Part shown: in pieces, positions 37,120-46,169 of the stretch
How positions within the stretch are numbered: the stretch's first letter is position 1
Layout of the letters: every line of letters begins with the position of its first letter
Assembly: GCA_013205085.1 (NCBI GenBank)
Contig: JABMLH010000002.1
Location: 127,425 to 191,424 of the forward strand
Source of the DNA: Microbacteriaceae bacterium VKM Ac-2854
GTDB lineage: Bacteria; Actinomycetota; Actinomycetes; Actinomycetales; Microbacteriaceae
Length of the DNA stretch: 64,000 bases
Direction: 5' to 3'
Notes under the pieces: generated by a model
Told to the model about the DNA's origin: nothing
Seen by the model: the letters and a program-made list of their open reading frames with translations, nothing else
The model's database searches: none
Position numbers and translations under genes: made by a program

Positions 37120-39425
37120 GAGCGCCATGACGAACCTGCCGCGGTGAGGGTGCCTGTCTTGCGGGCGGAGTCGGTGAGTACCTTCCGGATGGTGCGGGCG
37201 GTGCCGTCGGGGTCGATGGCACCGTTGACGGTGATGTTGTAGGTGTCGCCCTTCTCGGGGCGGTCGCCGAATCGGTTGAGTCCGGCGAACTGGGCGGCGT
37301 AGGGGTCGCTGGTGGCGGTGGTGAGGGCCGTGGTGGTCGCGGCGAATCCGGTGGCCGCTTCCTCGGTGGTGAACGACATCATCCGCGACATCGCGACGGG
37401 GGCGACGTCGGCTTCGGCGACCATGCGGGATGCAGGGCCGGAGGAGAGGTCGGCCTGCGCGGAGGCGGCGGAGGCCTGGCCGGAGAACAGGTCGCCGAGG
37501 AAGCCGATGGCGTCCTGAATCCAGCCGATGGCGCCTTTGATGCCATCGATGAAGACGTCCCAGACGCCCGCGGAGGCGTCGCGGATGAAGTCGAAGACCC
37601 CGCCGACGATGTCTTGGATGGTGGTGAACGTGTTGGTGACGGTGTCGATGACGGTCTGCACGGCGGCGACGATGCCGTCGATGACCGATCGCACGACGGC
37701 CAGCACGGCGTTCCAGACGGCGTTGGCCACGGCCATCACCAGGTTCCACCCGGTGACGATGTTGGCGACCGCGCCGGTGATCCAGGTGACGATGGAGTCG
37801 ATGACGGAGCCGATGAAGTCGAAGATGGCTTGCCAGATGGCCGCGACGATGGCCCAGTAGAGGTTCCAGACGGCGACGATGAGGTTGACGGCGCCGGTGA
37901 TCCAGGCGACGACAGAGTCGACGATGGCGACGATGAACGAGACGACGGCGTCCCAGCCTGCGGCGAGGAAGGCCCAGAATCCGTTCCAGACCTCGACGAT
38001 CCAGGCGACGGCGGCGTCGATTCCGGCGATGATCGCGGTCCAGGCGGCGGCGATCCAGTCGACGATGCCCGTCCAGACGTCGGCGACGACGCGGGACACC
38101 TCTTCCCAGTTCTCGATCAGCCAGAAGATGGCGGCGACGATGAGCCCGATGGCGACGATGATGGCCAGGATGATCCAGGTAATGGGGTTCGCGAGCCAGG
38201 CGGCGTTCTGCGCCCACTGGGCGGCGGTCTGGATGGCCTGCACGGCGGCGTAGACCTTCATTGCGGCGCTGATAACGGTGACGGCTCCCGCGGCCGCTGC
38301 GAGGGCGATGGCGGCGGGGCCGAGGATCGGCGCGAACTCGCGGAGCCCTTCGAGGATGGGGGTGATGACGGGGAGCGCCTGCGCGGCGATGTCGGTGAAG
38401 GTGGTTTCCACGGTGCGCTGGAACGCGACGAGGGCTTGCTGCGCGCCGCCTTCGACCGTCTCCGAGAGGCGGGTCGCGGCGCCGTCGACCTCGCCGAGTC
38501 CGGCGACTGCGGTGGAGGGGTCGAGGGCGAAGAGGGCGTCGCCGAGGTCTTCGGCTTTCGTGCCGAAGAGGGCGACTGCGGCCGCGTTGCGGGCGACGGG
38601 GTCGCTCATTCCGCGCAGGCCGTCGAGCACCTGGTCAAGGCCAGCGGATGCGCCCTCGCCGCCCGCGGCGATCTGGGCGGTAGCGGCGGCGGCGTCCATC
38701 CCGAGCGCGGCGAATCCTGCCGCGCTGGCGGTGCTGCCGTCGGTGGCACGGATCTGGAATTCCTTGAGCGCGTCGGCGACCATGTCGGTGTTCCGAGCGC
38801 CGGCGTCGAGCCCCTGATTGATGAGGCCGGTGGCGGTCTGCCCGTCGAGTCCGAGGCGTTCGAAGAGGGCGGGGTACTCGGTGAAGGTGTCGAGGAGGTC
38901 GTCTCCGGCGCGCTGGTTGGACTGTAGGCCGACGGTGATGATGTCGAGCGCTTCCTGCGCGTCGGACGCCATGCCGGTCTTCATCAGCTGGCCGACGGCG
39001 GTGGTGGTCGCGCCGAGGTCCTGGTCGAAGGTGGTGGCGAGGTTGGAGACGTCCTCGGTGATCTTGGAGACGGTGTCGTCGGACGCGGTCGCCATGTCGG
39101 GGATGTTCGTGACGACGCCCTGAATGGCGGTGTTGAGGGAGTCCAGGCCCTCACCGATGCCCTCGGCGTAGAGGTCGCCGGTGATTTCGCCGTAGCGGGC
39201 CGCTTCCTCGGCCGGGATGCCCAGCTGGGCGGTGAGCTTGGCTTGCGCGGATTCGATGTCGGCGGCGCCGATGAATCCGGCGATGAGCGCGGCCCCCGCG
39301 ACCGCCCCGGCGACGGCAGTGGATTTCTGCCAGACGTCGACGGCGGCCGCGTGGTCCTTGAGCGCCTTTACGCCCTCGACGGCGTCTCCGATGATGCGGA
39401 TGGCCAGAATGGCGGTCTTACCCAT
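37116..39425 (-). CDS. Tail tape measure protein
   Basis: 769 aa, the longest phage gene. Helical N-terminal part, a central hydrophobic zone (LGPAAIALAAAAGAVTVISA, then WLANPITWIILAIIVAIGLI) and tryptophan-rich repeats (for example VVAWITGAVNLIVAVWNLYW). By the usual rule of about 1.5 angstrom per residue it implies a tail of roughly 115 nm. The two tail assembly chaperone frames lie just upstream, the normal siphovirus order. The ATG overlaps the chaperone extension stop by 8 nt. Confidence 0.92.
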   Translation of the reverse strand: MGKTAILAIRIIGDAVEGVKALKDHAAAVDVWQKSTAVAGAVAGAALIAGFIGAADIESAQAKLTAQLGIPAEEAARYGEITGDLYAEGIGEGLDSLNTAIQGVVTNIPDMATASDDTVSKITEDVSNLATTFDQDLGATTTAVGQLMKTGMASDAQEALDIITVGLQSNQRAGDDLLDTFTEYPALFERLGLDGQTATGLINQGLDAGARNTDMVADALKEFQIRATDGSTASAAGFAALGMDAAAATAQIAAGGEGASAGLDQVLDGLRGMSDPVARNAAAVALFGTKAEDLGDALFALDPSTAVAGLGEVDGAATRLSETVEGGAQQALVAFQRTVETTFTDIAAQALPVITPILEGLREFAPILGPAAIALAAAAGAVTVISAAMKVYAAVQAIQTAAQWAQNAAWLANPITWIILAIIVAIGLIVAAIFWLIENWEEVSRVVADVWTGIVDWIAAAWTAIIAGIDAAVAWIVEVWNGFWAFLAAGWDAVVSFIVAIVDSVVAWITGAVNLIVAVWNLYWAIVAAIWQAIFDFIGSVIDSIVTWITGAVANIVTGWNLVMAVANAVWNAVLAVVRSVIDGIVAAVQTVIDTVTNTFTTIQDIVGGVFDFIRDASAGVWDVFIDGIKGAIGWIQDAIGFLGDLFSGQASAASAQADLSSGPASRMVAEADVAPVAMSRMMSFTTEEAATGFAATTTALTTATSDPYAAQFAGLNRFGDRPEKGDTYNITVNGAIDPDGTARTIRKVLTDSARKTGTLTAAGSSWRS

Positions 39426-39564
39426 CGGAGTCCTCTCGGGTTAGTAGGTAGTAGGCGGTGATGATGTTTTCGTCGCTCTCCTGCGCCCAGGCGGAGGGCA
39501 TGGTGCCCGTCCGGAGGGCGATCTTGACTAGTAGCTCGGAGACGCTGCCGTCGTCGTGTCTTCC
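39418..39564 (-). CDS. Tail assembly chaperone extension (T frame), read by -1 frameshift
   Basis: This frame has no start of its own but continues the upstream chaperone in the -1 frame: GSVSELLVKIALRTGTMPSA, WAQESDENIITAYYLLTR, stop TAA at 39420-39418. A shift at the GGGGGAA run gives a fusion of about 147 aa. Chaperone G/GT pairs made by frameshifting just before the tape measure gene are nearly universal in siphoviruses. Confidence 0.75.
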   Translation of the reverse strand, partial: GRHDDGSVSELLVKIALRTGTMPSAWAQESDENIITAYYLLTREDSDG

Positions 39565-39860
39565 CCCAGGCCGCCGACCTCCGTGTCGGAGTCCTGGTCG
39601 ATGTCGTCGGGGTCCGGGGTGACGACGTCGGTGACCTCGGAGACGAACTCGTCCCAGCTGCCGGAGTAGAGGCCCACGCGGCGGGCGGCGTTGAACGCGC
39701 GGAACGGCTGCATCTTGAGCGCGTTCTCCTTGAGCCCGCCCCACTTGCGGTTCTTCTTGAGCACGTTCTCGAACTCCAACGTGTCCTGAAGCGTCGGGGT
39801 GACCTCGATGTCGGGGCGGCCGTCGAGGAACGAGATGGTGAGGGTCTTCTTGGATGCCAT
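39528..39860 (-). CDS. Tail assembly chaperone (G frame)
   Basis: 110 aa, MASKKTLTISFLDGRPDIEV, with a conserved-looking helical middle (DTLEFENVLKKNRKWGGL) and an acidic C-terminus. It lies immediately upstream of the tape measure gene and overlaps a -1 frame that extends it, as lambda G and GT do. It would coat the tape measure during tail assembly. Confidence 0.8.
   Translation of the reverse strand: MASKKTLTISFLDGRPDIEVTPTLQDTLEFENVLKKNRKWGGLKENALKMQPFRAFNAARRVGLYSGSWDEFVSEVTDVVTPDPDDIDQDSDTEVGGLGEDTTTAASPSY
39561..39567 (-). promoter_or_regulatory. Candidate -1 ribosomal frameshift site
   Basis: Minus-strand heptamer GGGGGAA, read G GGG GAA in the G frame; slipping back one base gives GGG GGA and enters the T frame. 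About 33 nt before the G-frame stop. Confidence 0.65.
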
Positions 39861-39868
39861 GAGTTGGC

Positions 39869-40252
39869 CTACTTTCCGTTGATTTGGTGGATGACGGTGT
39901 CGGTGATGAAGTCCTCATAGACGCGAATCCATTGGCCTTCGGAGTTCCGTGCACCTCGGGAGAGGAACGGGTTGGCGGCGATGTGCCGACGGCCCCAGCC
40001 CCAGTGGATGGGGAGCGCGTACGGGACTCGAGCGGTTCCGGCGCGGATGACGCCCGCGGCCTTCGTGCCCGCCGACCGGATAGTCGCGGCGAGTCGGCCG
40101 CTGCGCGACGGGGCGAGTTGCGCGGATGCTTCGGCCGCGATCTTCGCCGCGTCGGCGTTGGCCTGTTTGAGGTCGGAGAGGTCGTCTCCGGCTTTGCGGA
40201 GGGTGGAGCGGAGTTCGCGCCATCCTTCGATCCGGATGGCCTCTTCGCTCAT
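39869..40252 (-). CDS. HK97 gp10-like head-tail joining / tail completion protein
   Basis: 127 aa, MSEEAIRIEGWRELRSTLRK, then AAEASAQLAPSRSGRLAATI and ALPIHWGWGRRHIAANPFLS. The SGRLAATI and W-G-W pattern with a late ANPF motif is typical of the HK97-gp10 family. The ATG shares a base with the tail-tube gene stop (TGATG). Confidence 0.8.
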   Translation of the reverse strand: MSEEAIRIEGWRELRSTLRKAGDDLSDLKQANADAAKIAAEASAQLAPSRSGRLAATIRSAGTKAAGVIRAGTARVPYALPIHWGWGRRHIAANPFLSRGARNSEGQWIRVYEDFITDTVIHQINGK

Positions 40253-40668
40253 CAGTCGACGACGACGGGGGTGGGCTCGCCGACGAGGGGGAAGGTGAAG
40301 TCGGAGGTGTTGCGCTTCTTGACGTCGCCGCCGACGGTGAGCGGTCGCACCTTGACCGAGCCGGACCAGGCGCGGCGCCCGGCGGTGGAGTCCGGCTCGA
40401 ACTGGAACGGGACGACGGTCGAGCGGTTCTCGAAGCACCAGTCTTCGAGGGATTCGAGGTCGTAGTCCTGCATGACGGTGCCGGACAGTTCCCAGGTGGT
40501 GGTGTCGTCCCCGGCGAGGATGTCGCCGGAGAGGACGGGGATGTCGTCTTCGGAGTCGACGGACGGGGTGAGCGCGGCCTTGGTCAGCTGCGCGGCGAAC
40601 TCGATGGGCGACGCGGTTTCGCCGAGCTTGAGCGAGCCGGGGCCGAGGATGTTGGACTTGACGGGCAC
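40252..40668 (-). CDS. Major tail (tube) protein
   Basis: 138 aa from a GTG with a strong AGGAGGACC site. Sequence MPVKSNILGPGSLKLGETAS, GTVMQDYDLESLEDWCFENR and FTFPLVGEPTPV resembles small actinophage tail-tube proteins. The strong ribosome site fits a structural protein made in high copy. Position between the tail terminator and gp10-like genes is unusual but not contradictory. Confidence 0.75.
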   Translation of the reverse strand: MPVKSNILGPGSLKLGETASPIEFAAQLTKAALTPSVDSEDDIPVLSGDILAGDDTTTWELSGTVMQDYDLESLEDWCFENRSTVVPFQFEPDSTAGRRAWSGSVKVRPLTVGGDVKKRNTSDFTFPLVGEPTPVVVD

Positions 40669-40678
40669 GGTGGTCCTC

Positions 40679-41071
40679 CTAGAAGGTCTGGTCGGTGGTG
40701 AGGGTGAGGGTGAAGCCGGGGAGCTTCTGCCCGCTGAGGGGCTGGTACTGCGCGGGCTTGCCCTTGAGCAGCGGGAGCCGCGACAGTTCGAGGGCGTGGA
40801 TGATGGCGTCGATGCGGGTCCAGGCGGCGACGTAGTTGTCGGCCGGTCCCGCGATGACGTTGACCTCCCACTCGATGGCGACGTCGTAGAACGATTCGGT
40901 CCAGTCGAGGTTCGGGAGGGAGACGACGACGCACCCCTCGCGGGCGGCGGAGGCGGCGTCGCCGAGGTCGATGGTGGCGGTGACCTTGGCGAGGTCGGCG
41001 TCGGCGAGTGCTGCGGCGATCAGGTCGCGCAGTTCGAGGGCGGCGGTGAGGCGGGGGGCGGTGTCGGGCAC
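40679..41071 (-). CDS. Tail terminator / minor head-tail protein
   Basis: 130 aa from a GTG. An N-terminal helix (LTAALELRDLIAAALADADL) is followed by beta segments (CVVVSLPNLDW, YDVAIEWEVNVIAG). This resembles tail-terminator proteins found between head-tail connector and tail-tube genes. Assignment is by position and size. Confidence 0.6.
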   Translation of the reverse strand: MPDTAPRLTAALELRDLIAAALADADLAKVTATIDLGDAASAAREGCVVVSLPNLDWTESFYDVAIEWEVNVIAGPADNYVAAWTRIDAIIHALELSRLPLLKGKPAQYQPLSGQKLPGFTLTLTTDQTF

Positions 41072-41073
41072 GG

Positions 41074-41397
41074 TCAGAGTCCCATCACGAGGAACGGTCG
41101 GAAGAGGTCGTACGCGGCCGCGAGGGGGTTGCGGCTGATGCGCATGGGGGCGACGTCCAGGCCCTCGAACGACGTGATGCCGTTGCGGGAGGCCTTGCGG
41201 AAGTAGAGGTCGGCGCCGACTTCGAGCACCGCGCGCGCCCGGATCGCGGTGGGGACCGCTCCGGGCGCGCCGACCAGGAATCCCGCGACCAGCGCCTCGG
41301 CTTCCGCCGCGGACTCGGTGGCGAATTCCTTGTCTTCCCCGAGGGCTTGGACGTACCAGTCCAGCGCCTTCGTGGTGGGTGCTTCGGGGTCGGCCAT
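41074..41397 (-). CDS. Head-tail connector (gp6-like adaptor)
   Basis: 107 aa, mainly helical, MADPEAPTTKALDWYVQALG, with VPTAIRARAVLEVGADLYFR and a conserved-style ending SRNPLAAAYDLFRPFLVMGL. Small helical adaptors directly after the capsid gene are typical of HK97 gp6. It starts 6 bp before the end of the capsid gene region with a short gap. Confidence 0.7.
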   Translation of the reverse strand: MADPEAPTTKALDWYVQALGEDKEFATESAAEAEALVAGFLVGAPGAVPTAIRARAVLEVGADLYFRKASRNGITSFEGLDVAPMRISRNPLAAAYDLFRPFLVMGL

Positions 41398-41403
41398 CGT
41401 GGG

Positions 41404-43002
41404 TTAGACCCCGGCCGGGATGTCGAGCGGGAGCAGGGCGGTGGGGAACTCCTCGGTGACGCTGATCTCGCCCCAGAGCGAGAACTGCTTGGTGAGGTTG
41501 ATGATGTTCTCGTCCTGCAGCTGGAACGGGGCACCGGCCGATTCGAGGGTGGTCATGGCGACCGGGTCGAAGAACGTGGCGGTGCGGGCCGGGGCGCCGC
41601 GGAGCAGCTTGACCGGGATGTTGGCGATGTTGCCCTCGGGTCCCTTGGCGTTGATGGAGCCGGTGACGTTGACGCCGGTGCCGTAGACGTTCATCAGGTT
41701 GTGACCGGCGCCGTCTTCGAGGCGGTAAAGGGTCTTGAAGATGTCGGCGGACACGGCGAGGCCGTCGATGGTGAATCCGCGGTCCTCGTAGGCGAGGGCG
41801 CCGTCGACGATGAGGTCGAGCCAGTCGGCGCTCTTGAGGTTCGGGAGGGTGATCGCGGTGGAGAGTTTGTTCCCCGCGACCTTCTGCGCGGCGAGCAGGG
41901 CCAGGAACTTACCGCGCACGTAGGCCTCGGTCTGGTTGGCGTACTTCATCTGAAGCGCCTTGTAGGTGGTGTTCAGCACGGGAACGGTGGCGCGCTGGAT
42001 GTCCTTGCGGCTGAGCTCGATCCAGCCGCCGAAGACCTTGATGTCGGCCGTCTCGGTCTCGAATTCGATCTTTCCGGGGCCGGTGAGGTCATCGCCCTCG
42101 TTGACCTGTTCGCCGACGGCGGTGGTGTCGGTACCGGGCTTGAGCTGGTAGTACTCCAGCTTGAGGCCCTTCTCGGGCAGGGTGCCACGGCCGAACATGT
42201 TGATGGTGCGGCGGGGCTTGTCGACCTGGCGGATGGCGTCGGGCAGCCAGGCGTTCTGCGGCGCGGTGTCGGCGAGCACGCCACCGGTGTAGTCGCGGTG
42301 GAAGGTGACGGCCGCGTCCTCGCCCTCGGCGACGGCCTTGAGGTAGTCGCCCATCGTGCGGTACTGGGGGCCGGCGGTGGTGGGCGGCGCGGACGCGGCG
42401 AGGCGGGCGAACAGGTCGCGGGCGAGGGCTTCGTCGCGGGTCTGGAACATCGTCTCAACGTCCTCGCGGGTGATGGTGTCGGTCACTGGGTTGTGCCTTT
42501 CGTTGGTGGTGACGGGGGTGGAGGGGTCGTCGTGCCGGACGGCGGAGACCTTGGCATCGAGGTAGGCGGGGGTGGGGGTGACGGAGAATTCGCGGACACG
42601 AACGACGGTGTGCTCGACGGTGCCGTCTTCGCGGGTGACGAACTCGATGGGTTCGAAGCCGATGGAGAACGAGTCGATGACGCCGTCTCGGAGCAGGGTG
42701 TAGGCGTCCTCTCCGGTGGCGGTGCGGCTGATGGTGCCGGTGATGTCCATTCCGGATGCGGTGCGCTCGGATCGGGTGATGCGCCCGATGGGCTCGCGGT
42801 GCAGGTAGAGCACCTTGGCCGTGTCGATGTCGCGGAACTCGCACGCGGGGTTGAACGTCTCGCGGAAGCCCCATCGTTCGTAGATTTCGCCGAACGGGAC
42901 GCCGATGCCCTGGACCTCGCGCGTCTCGGCCGAGACGGAACGGATCTGGATGTCGCGCGTCTGGAAGCCGACGCGGGGGTCGTGCTCGATGGTGGTGGTC
43001 AT
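41404..43002 (-). CDS. Fused HK97 prohead protease and major capsid protein
   Basis: 532 aa. Residues 1-165 are an HK97-type prohead protease: VQGIGVPFGEIYERWG, catalytic His68 in VLYLHREPIG, and serine region DSFSIGFEP (Ser111 or 113). After a linker and a helical delta-like segment (around 170-215), residues 220-532 are the HK97-fold capsid protein (YRTMGDYLKAVAEGEDAAVT, GEISVTEEFPTALLPL). No stop or restart separates them. Self-cleavage in the prohead would release mature capsid protein. AAGGAA precedes the ATG. Confidence 0.9.
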   Translation of the reverse strand: MTTTIEHDPRVGFQTRDIQIRSVSAETREVQGIGVPFGEIYERWGFRETFNPACEFRDIDTAKVLYLHREPIGRITRSERTASGMDITGTISRTATGEDAYTLLRDGVIDSFSIGFEPIEFVTREDGTVEHTVVRVREFSVTPTPAYLDAKVSAVRHDDPSTPVTTNERHNPVTDTITREDVETMFQTRDEALARDLFARLAASAPPTTAGPQYRTMGDYLKAVAEGEDAAVTFHRDYTGGVLADTAPQNAWLPDAIRQVDKPRRTINMFGRGTLPEKGLKLEYYQLKPGTDTTAVGEQVNEGDDLTGPGKIEFETETADIKVFGGWIELSRKDIQRATVPVLNTTYKALQMKYANQTEAYVRGKFLALLAAQKVAGNKLSTAITLPNLKSADWLDLIVDGALAYEDRGFTIDGLAVSADIFKTLYRLEDGAGHNLMNVYGTGVNVTGSINAKGPEGNIANIPVKLLRGAPARTATFFDPVAMTTLESAGAPFQLQDENIINLTKQFSLWGEISVTEEFPTALLPLDIPAGV

Positions 43003-43005
43003 GGG

Positions 43006-44232
43006 CTATTCCTTCGGGGCGATGGCGTTGACGGGGGTGGCGGTGGCCTCGCCGATGTCGAGGGGATTGGCCTTCGGCTGGGCGGCGCGCTGTTCGTTGG
43101 TGAGCGGCGGCAGGCCCTCGATGGCGCGGACTTCGTCGACGGTGAGGAATCCGGCATTGATGGCGGCAACGTGGCCCTCGTAGCGGCTCTTGGTGTCGGA
43201 GCGAAGCAGGGCTTCGAGCTTGAATCGGGCGACCGAGCCGCGCGGGATGATCGCGGTGGCGAATTCCTCCATCGGCCGAAGCACCTTCATCAGCGAGAAT
43301 CGGACGTAGCCGATCCATTCCTGTTCGACGTTGGAGTAGGTCTGCGAGTTGCCCTCGACGGCCGCGAGGAACAGCGACGCGGGCACGCCGAGCAGGCGCG
43401 CCATCTTGGTCGTGTTGAACTGCTGGGTTTCGAGGAACTGGACGTCACTGGGCTTGAGCATCAGGGGCGAGTAGGACAGGCCCTTGCCCATGACGCGGAT
43501 GCGTTCGTTTGCGCCGAATGCGGCGGTGCCGTCGGGGATGGTGCGGGGGCTGCCGTCGGGGTTGCGGCCGTACCAGACGTGTTTGTACATGTCGGCCTGG
43601 CCGGGGCCGAGTTCCTGGTCGGTGGTGAGCACGCCGTCGGGCATGTTCGAGTCGGAGAGCCACTGGGCGCCGTAGTCGCGGGCATCGAGGGCGCCGGTGA
43701 CTTCCAGCTGCGCGGCCTGGATGGGGCCGAGGCCTCGGGCGAGCCCCGGCACGGTGAGGAACTTGATGTGGTAGAGGTCGCGCTTGGTGAACTCGCGGCC
43801 GAGGTGGAGGTAGCTCGTGCGGGGCTTCTCGCGGGTACGGTCGACCTTGACCGTGACCTCGGTGGGGTTGAGCGGGTAGGCGTCGACGATGACGCCACGG
43901 TCGTCGCGCACGAGCCGGATGAACGCGTTTCCGTCGATGTACATGGACATGACGACGTATTCGATCCACTCGGAGAGGCTGGCGTCGACGTCGGGCTGAT
44001 CGAGGATCGCGGGGACCGGGCGGGAGACGTTGCCGCGGTAGACGCCGAACGACAGCTGGCTCGCGGCCGTGGCGTGGATGCGCAGTCCGGAGTAGATGTC
44101 GGAGAGGGTGAGGGCGCGGTCGGTGCTGAACGCGGAGAGACGCTGCGAGCGGTCCGGGACCGTGATCGGGGTGGCGCCGGAGTCGCGGCGCTGGATGCCG
44201 TGCTGCCGCTCAAGGCCGGGGAAGATTGCCAT
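43006..44232 (-). CDS. Portal protein, HK97 family
   Basis: 408 aa, forms the dodecameric DNA portal at one capsid vertex. Family features: TLSDIYSGLRIHATAASQLS, YIDGNAFIRLVRDDRGVI, LKPSDVQFLETQQFNTTKMA, RLLGVPASLFLAA and the C-terminal EGLPPLTNEQRAA. It is 4 bp upstream of the protease-capsid gene and follows the terminase gene with a 105-bp gap in which I see no gene. Confidence 0.92.
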   Translation of the reverse strand: MAIFPGLERQHGIQRRDSGATPITVPDRSQRLSAFSTDRALTLSDIYSGLRIHATAASQLSFGVYRGNVSRPVPAILDQPDVDASLSEWIEYVVMSMYIDGNAFIRLVRDDRGVIVDAYPLNPTEVTVKVDRTREKPRTSYLHLGREFTKRDLYHIKFLTVPGLARGLGPIQAAQLEVTGALDARDYGAQWLSDSNMPDGVLTTDQELGPGQADMYKHVWYGRNPDGSPRTIPDGTAAFGANERIRVMGKGLSYSPLMLKPSDVQFLETQQFNTTKMARLLGVPASLFLAAVEGNSQTYSNVEQEWIGYVRFSLMKVLRPMEEFATAIIPRGSVARFKLEALLRSDTKSRYEGHVAAINAGFLTVDEVRAIEGLPPLTNEQRAAQPKANPLDIGEATATPVNAIAPKE

Positions 44233-44337
44233 GCCGAGAACTGTCGAGGTCGGCCCCGCGCACCGCCGAATCTCGACGCCTGTTCGGTTCCCTGAGATTC
44301 CCTGAGATACCCGGACGTTCCGATTCGGCGGCGCCGC

Positions 44338-45804
44338 TTAGCCCAGCTGCATGCCCATCTTCGCGGGCATGTGGTCGATGCCCCACGACGACAGATTCGC
44401 CGCTTCGAGCGCGCTGATGGAGCCGACGGATTTGGTGCGGCCGAAGACCCACGCTCCATCGCTGATCCAGCGGCGCGTGGCGAGTTCTGCGGCCGCTTCG
44501 AGCGCCGGATGCGGCCGGTAGCGCCAGGTGGCGCCCTTCGGGTTCACGATGCCGCTGAGGGTGTTCTGGCAGGCGGCGGAGACGGACGCGGAGTCGAGGT
44601 CGACCAGGCGGAGCCCTGCGCGTTTCGCGGCGTCGTAGAGCGCCGCGGAGGGGCCGACGCGGTCGATGGCCACGGGGGCGTTGTCGTACTGGGTGCAGAT
44701 GTTGATGAGGTAGTCGATGCCCCAGTAGGTGCCGAGGCCGTGACCGCCCTCGGGGATGGCGGTGACGACGATGTCGCCGATGCGCTGCGACACGGTGATG
44801 GTGGTGTCGACGCCGTCGACGCCGGTGGCCGCGCCGAAGCACATGGGGCCGATGGGGATTTCGAGGTCGAACGCGGCGTTCTTCCACGGTCCGGCCGGGA
44901 AGATGCGTTCGGTGGCGCCGGTGCGACGGTTGCCGTAGGCGCGGGCGAACTCGCCAAGGGGCAGCTTGCCGCGCGCGTCTTTCAGGGTCTCCATATCGAG
45001 GATGTGCCCGAATCCGGGGTGTCGGCGCGCGACGGTGACCAGGTCGTCGGCGTCGTCGCCCTCCCAGAGCCCGAAGTCGATGACGCACGTGCGCGGATCC
45101 TGCATCGCGCGCGCTTGCTCGATCTCGCGGTTGAAGAACGTCGACTCGACGGTCCCCTCGGTGCTGATGATCCACAGCTGGGGTTGCTGGCCGATGAGCA
45201 TGCGCCGTGTGGTGGTGGTCGGCACGATGGCCTGAAGCAGGGCGTCCCCGGCTAGCTCGGTGTGCGCCCATGCCTCATCGACCGAGTTCCGGTCGGATTG
45301 CTTCGAGTGCAGCGACTCCGGGCTCGGCGGGTGCGGCGAGAACGTCGAGCCGTTCACGAACGTCAGTGCTTCGGAGCCGTTGGTCAGGCGCCGGTGAGCC
45401 ATCCGCTTCAGACGGGACTCGACGAACGTGTCGGACATCTCGCGCCACTTGCTGGATGCGTGCTGCCCGGTCTGCGCGGTGTACCAGGCGCGCCGATCCT
45501 GGCCGGAGAGAGCCACCTGGACGTTCCCGGCGAGGTCGAGGGCGGTCTTCCCCGCCTGGCGCTGCACCGTGAGGAGAACCTTGGTGTACCAGAGCATGCC
45601 GTCGTCATCGACCTCGCCCGCGACGTCGGCCGCGAATCGCTGCCACGGGATGAGCGGCCGCTTGAGGAAGCTCGACGCGGCGGCGACGTGGGTTCCGTAG
45701 GTCGCGCGGTTGAGGTTACGCGGGGTCGCTAGCCGAGGCTCCGGCATTCCGGGGTACATGGCTGAATGCAGCAAGGAGTTCCTTTTCGGCTTCGGTGAGG
45801 TCAT
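44338..45804 (-). CDS. Terminase large subunit
   Basis: ATP-driven DNA packaging motor with a nuclease domain. 488 aa from the ATG at 45804: Walker A-like VQRQAGKTALDLA around residue 80-90, Walker B SVDEAWAH around 175, and C-terminal nuclease acidic positions (IDRVGPSAALYDAA, VDLDSA). The start is uncertain: 45804 overlaps the upstream gene by 89 nt, and ATGs at 45759 and 45747 would overlap less. Confidence 0.9.
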   Translation of the reverse strand: MTSPKPKRNSLLHSAMYPGMPEPRLATPRNLNRATYGTHVAAASSFLKRPLIPWQRFAADVAGEVDDDGMLWYTKVLLTVQRQAGKTALDLAGNVQVALSGQDRRAWYTAQTGQHASSKWREMSDTFVESRLKRMAHRRLTNGSEALTFVNGSTFSPHPPSPESLHSKQSDRNSVDEAWAHTELAGDALLQAIVPTTTTRRMLIGQQPQLWIISTEGTVESTFFNREIEQARAMQDPRTCVIDFGLWEGDDADDLVTVARRHPGFGHILDMETLKDARGKLPLGEFARAYGNRRTGATERIFPAGPWKNAAFDLEIPIGPMCFGAATGVDGVDTTITVSQRIGDIVVTAIPEGGHGLGTYWGIDYLINICTQYDNAPVAIDRVGPSAALYDAAKRAGLRLVDLDSASVSAACQNTLSGIVNPKGATWRYRPHPALEAAAELATRRWISDGAWVFGRTKSVGSISALEAANLSSWGIDHMPAKMGMQLG

Positions 45805-46066
45805 CGGGGTTGGCGTCTTCGCGGCCTTCGAGTTCGCGCATGATGCCCTGCAGGCGCTCGACGTCGGCCGCGACCGAGCGGCCCTTGCCGTTCCCGCGGT
45901 CGATGGACTCGGCGAGAGAGCGGCCCGTCTCGGCGAGCACGAGCCGGAACATGGTCAGCGGCTCCTTCTGGGCCAGATCGGCGACGAACGTGTCGAACGC
46001 TTCGCGAAGGGGCGATTTCGGCCCGGTCTGCGCCGCTTCGGGACCAAACAGGGTGGGATGCGTCAC
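45716..46066 (-). CDS. Putative terminase small subunit
   Basis: 116 aa, helical, MTHPTLFGPEAAQTGPKSPL, directly upstream of and overlapping the large terminase gene. GGAAGG lies about 13 nt before the ATG. No helix-turn-helix is obvious; the assignment is by position and size. A/T runs (AAAATAAAAAAAG on the coding strand) sit upstream in the 46067-46169 gap and could include a late promoter. Confidence 0.55.
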   Translation of the reverse strand: MTHPTLFGPEAAQTGPKSPLREAFDTFVADLAQKEPLTMFRLVLAETGRSLAESIDRGNGKGRSVAADVERLQGIMRELEGREDANPDDLTEAEKELLAAFSHVPRNAGASASDPA

Positions 46067-46169
46067 GGCTTTTTTCCTTCCCGAACTGGGCTTTTTTTAT
46101 TTTGGTTGTGGGGGGGATGGGCGGTGGGACGCGGGGCTCCCTGGCCGTCTCGAACCAGAAAAATCGGGG

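Noticed and set aside
44233-44337. Small gene between terminase and portal
   Set aside because: No frame with start, ribosome site and plausible composition; only short direct repeats (TTCCCTGAGA) were seen.
44210-45271. Alternative 353-codon frame overlapping terminase
   Set aside because: Composition is Arg/His/Pro-rich shadow sequence; the terminase frame has Walker motifs and explains the region.
46067-46169. Plus-strand intrinsic terminator (CCCGAACTGGGC then T-run)
   Set aside because: The stem is only three to four pairs and no plus-strand gene precedes it. The A/T runs are more likely part of the upstream region of the minus-strand terminase gene.
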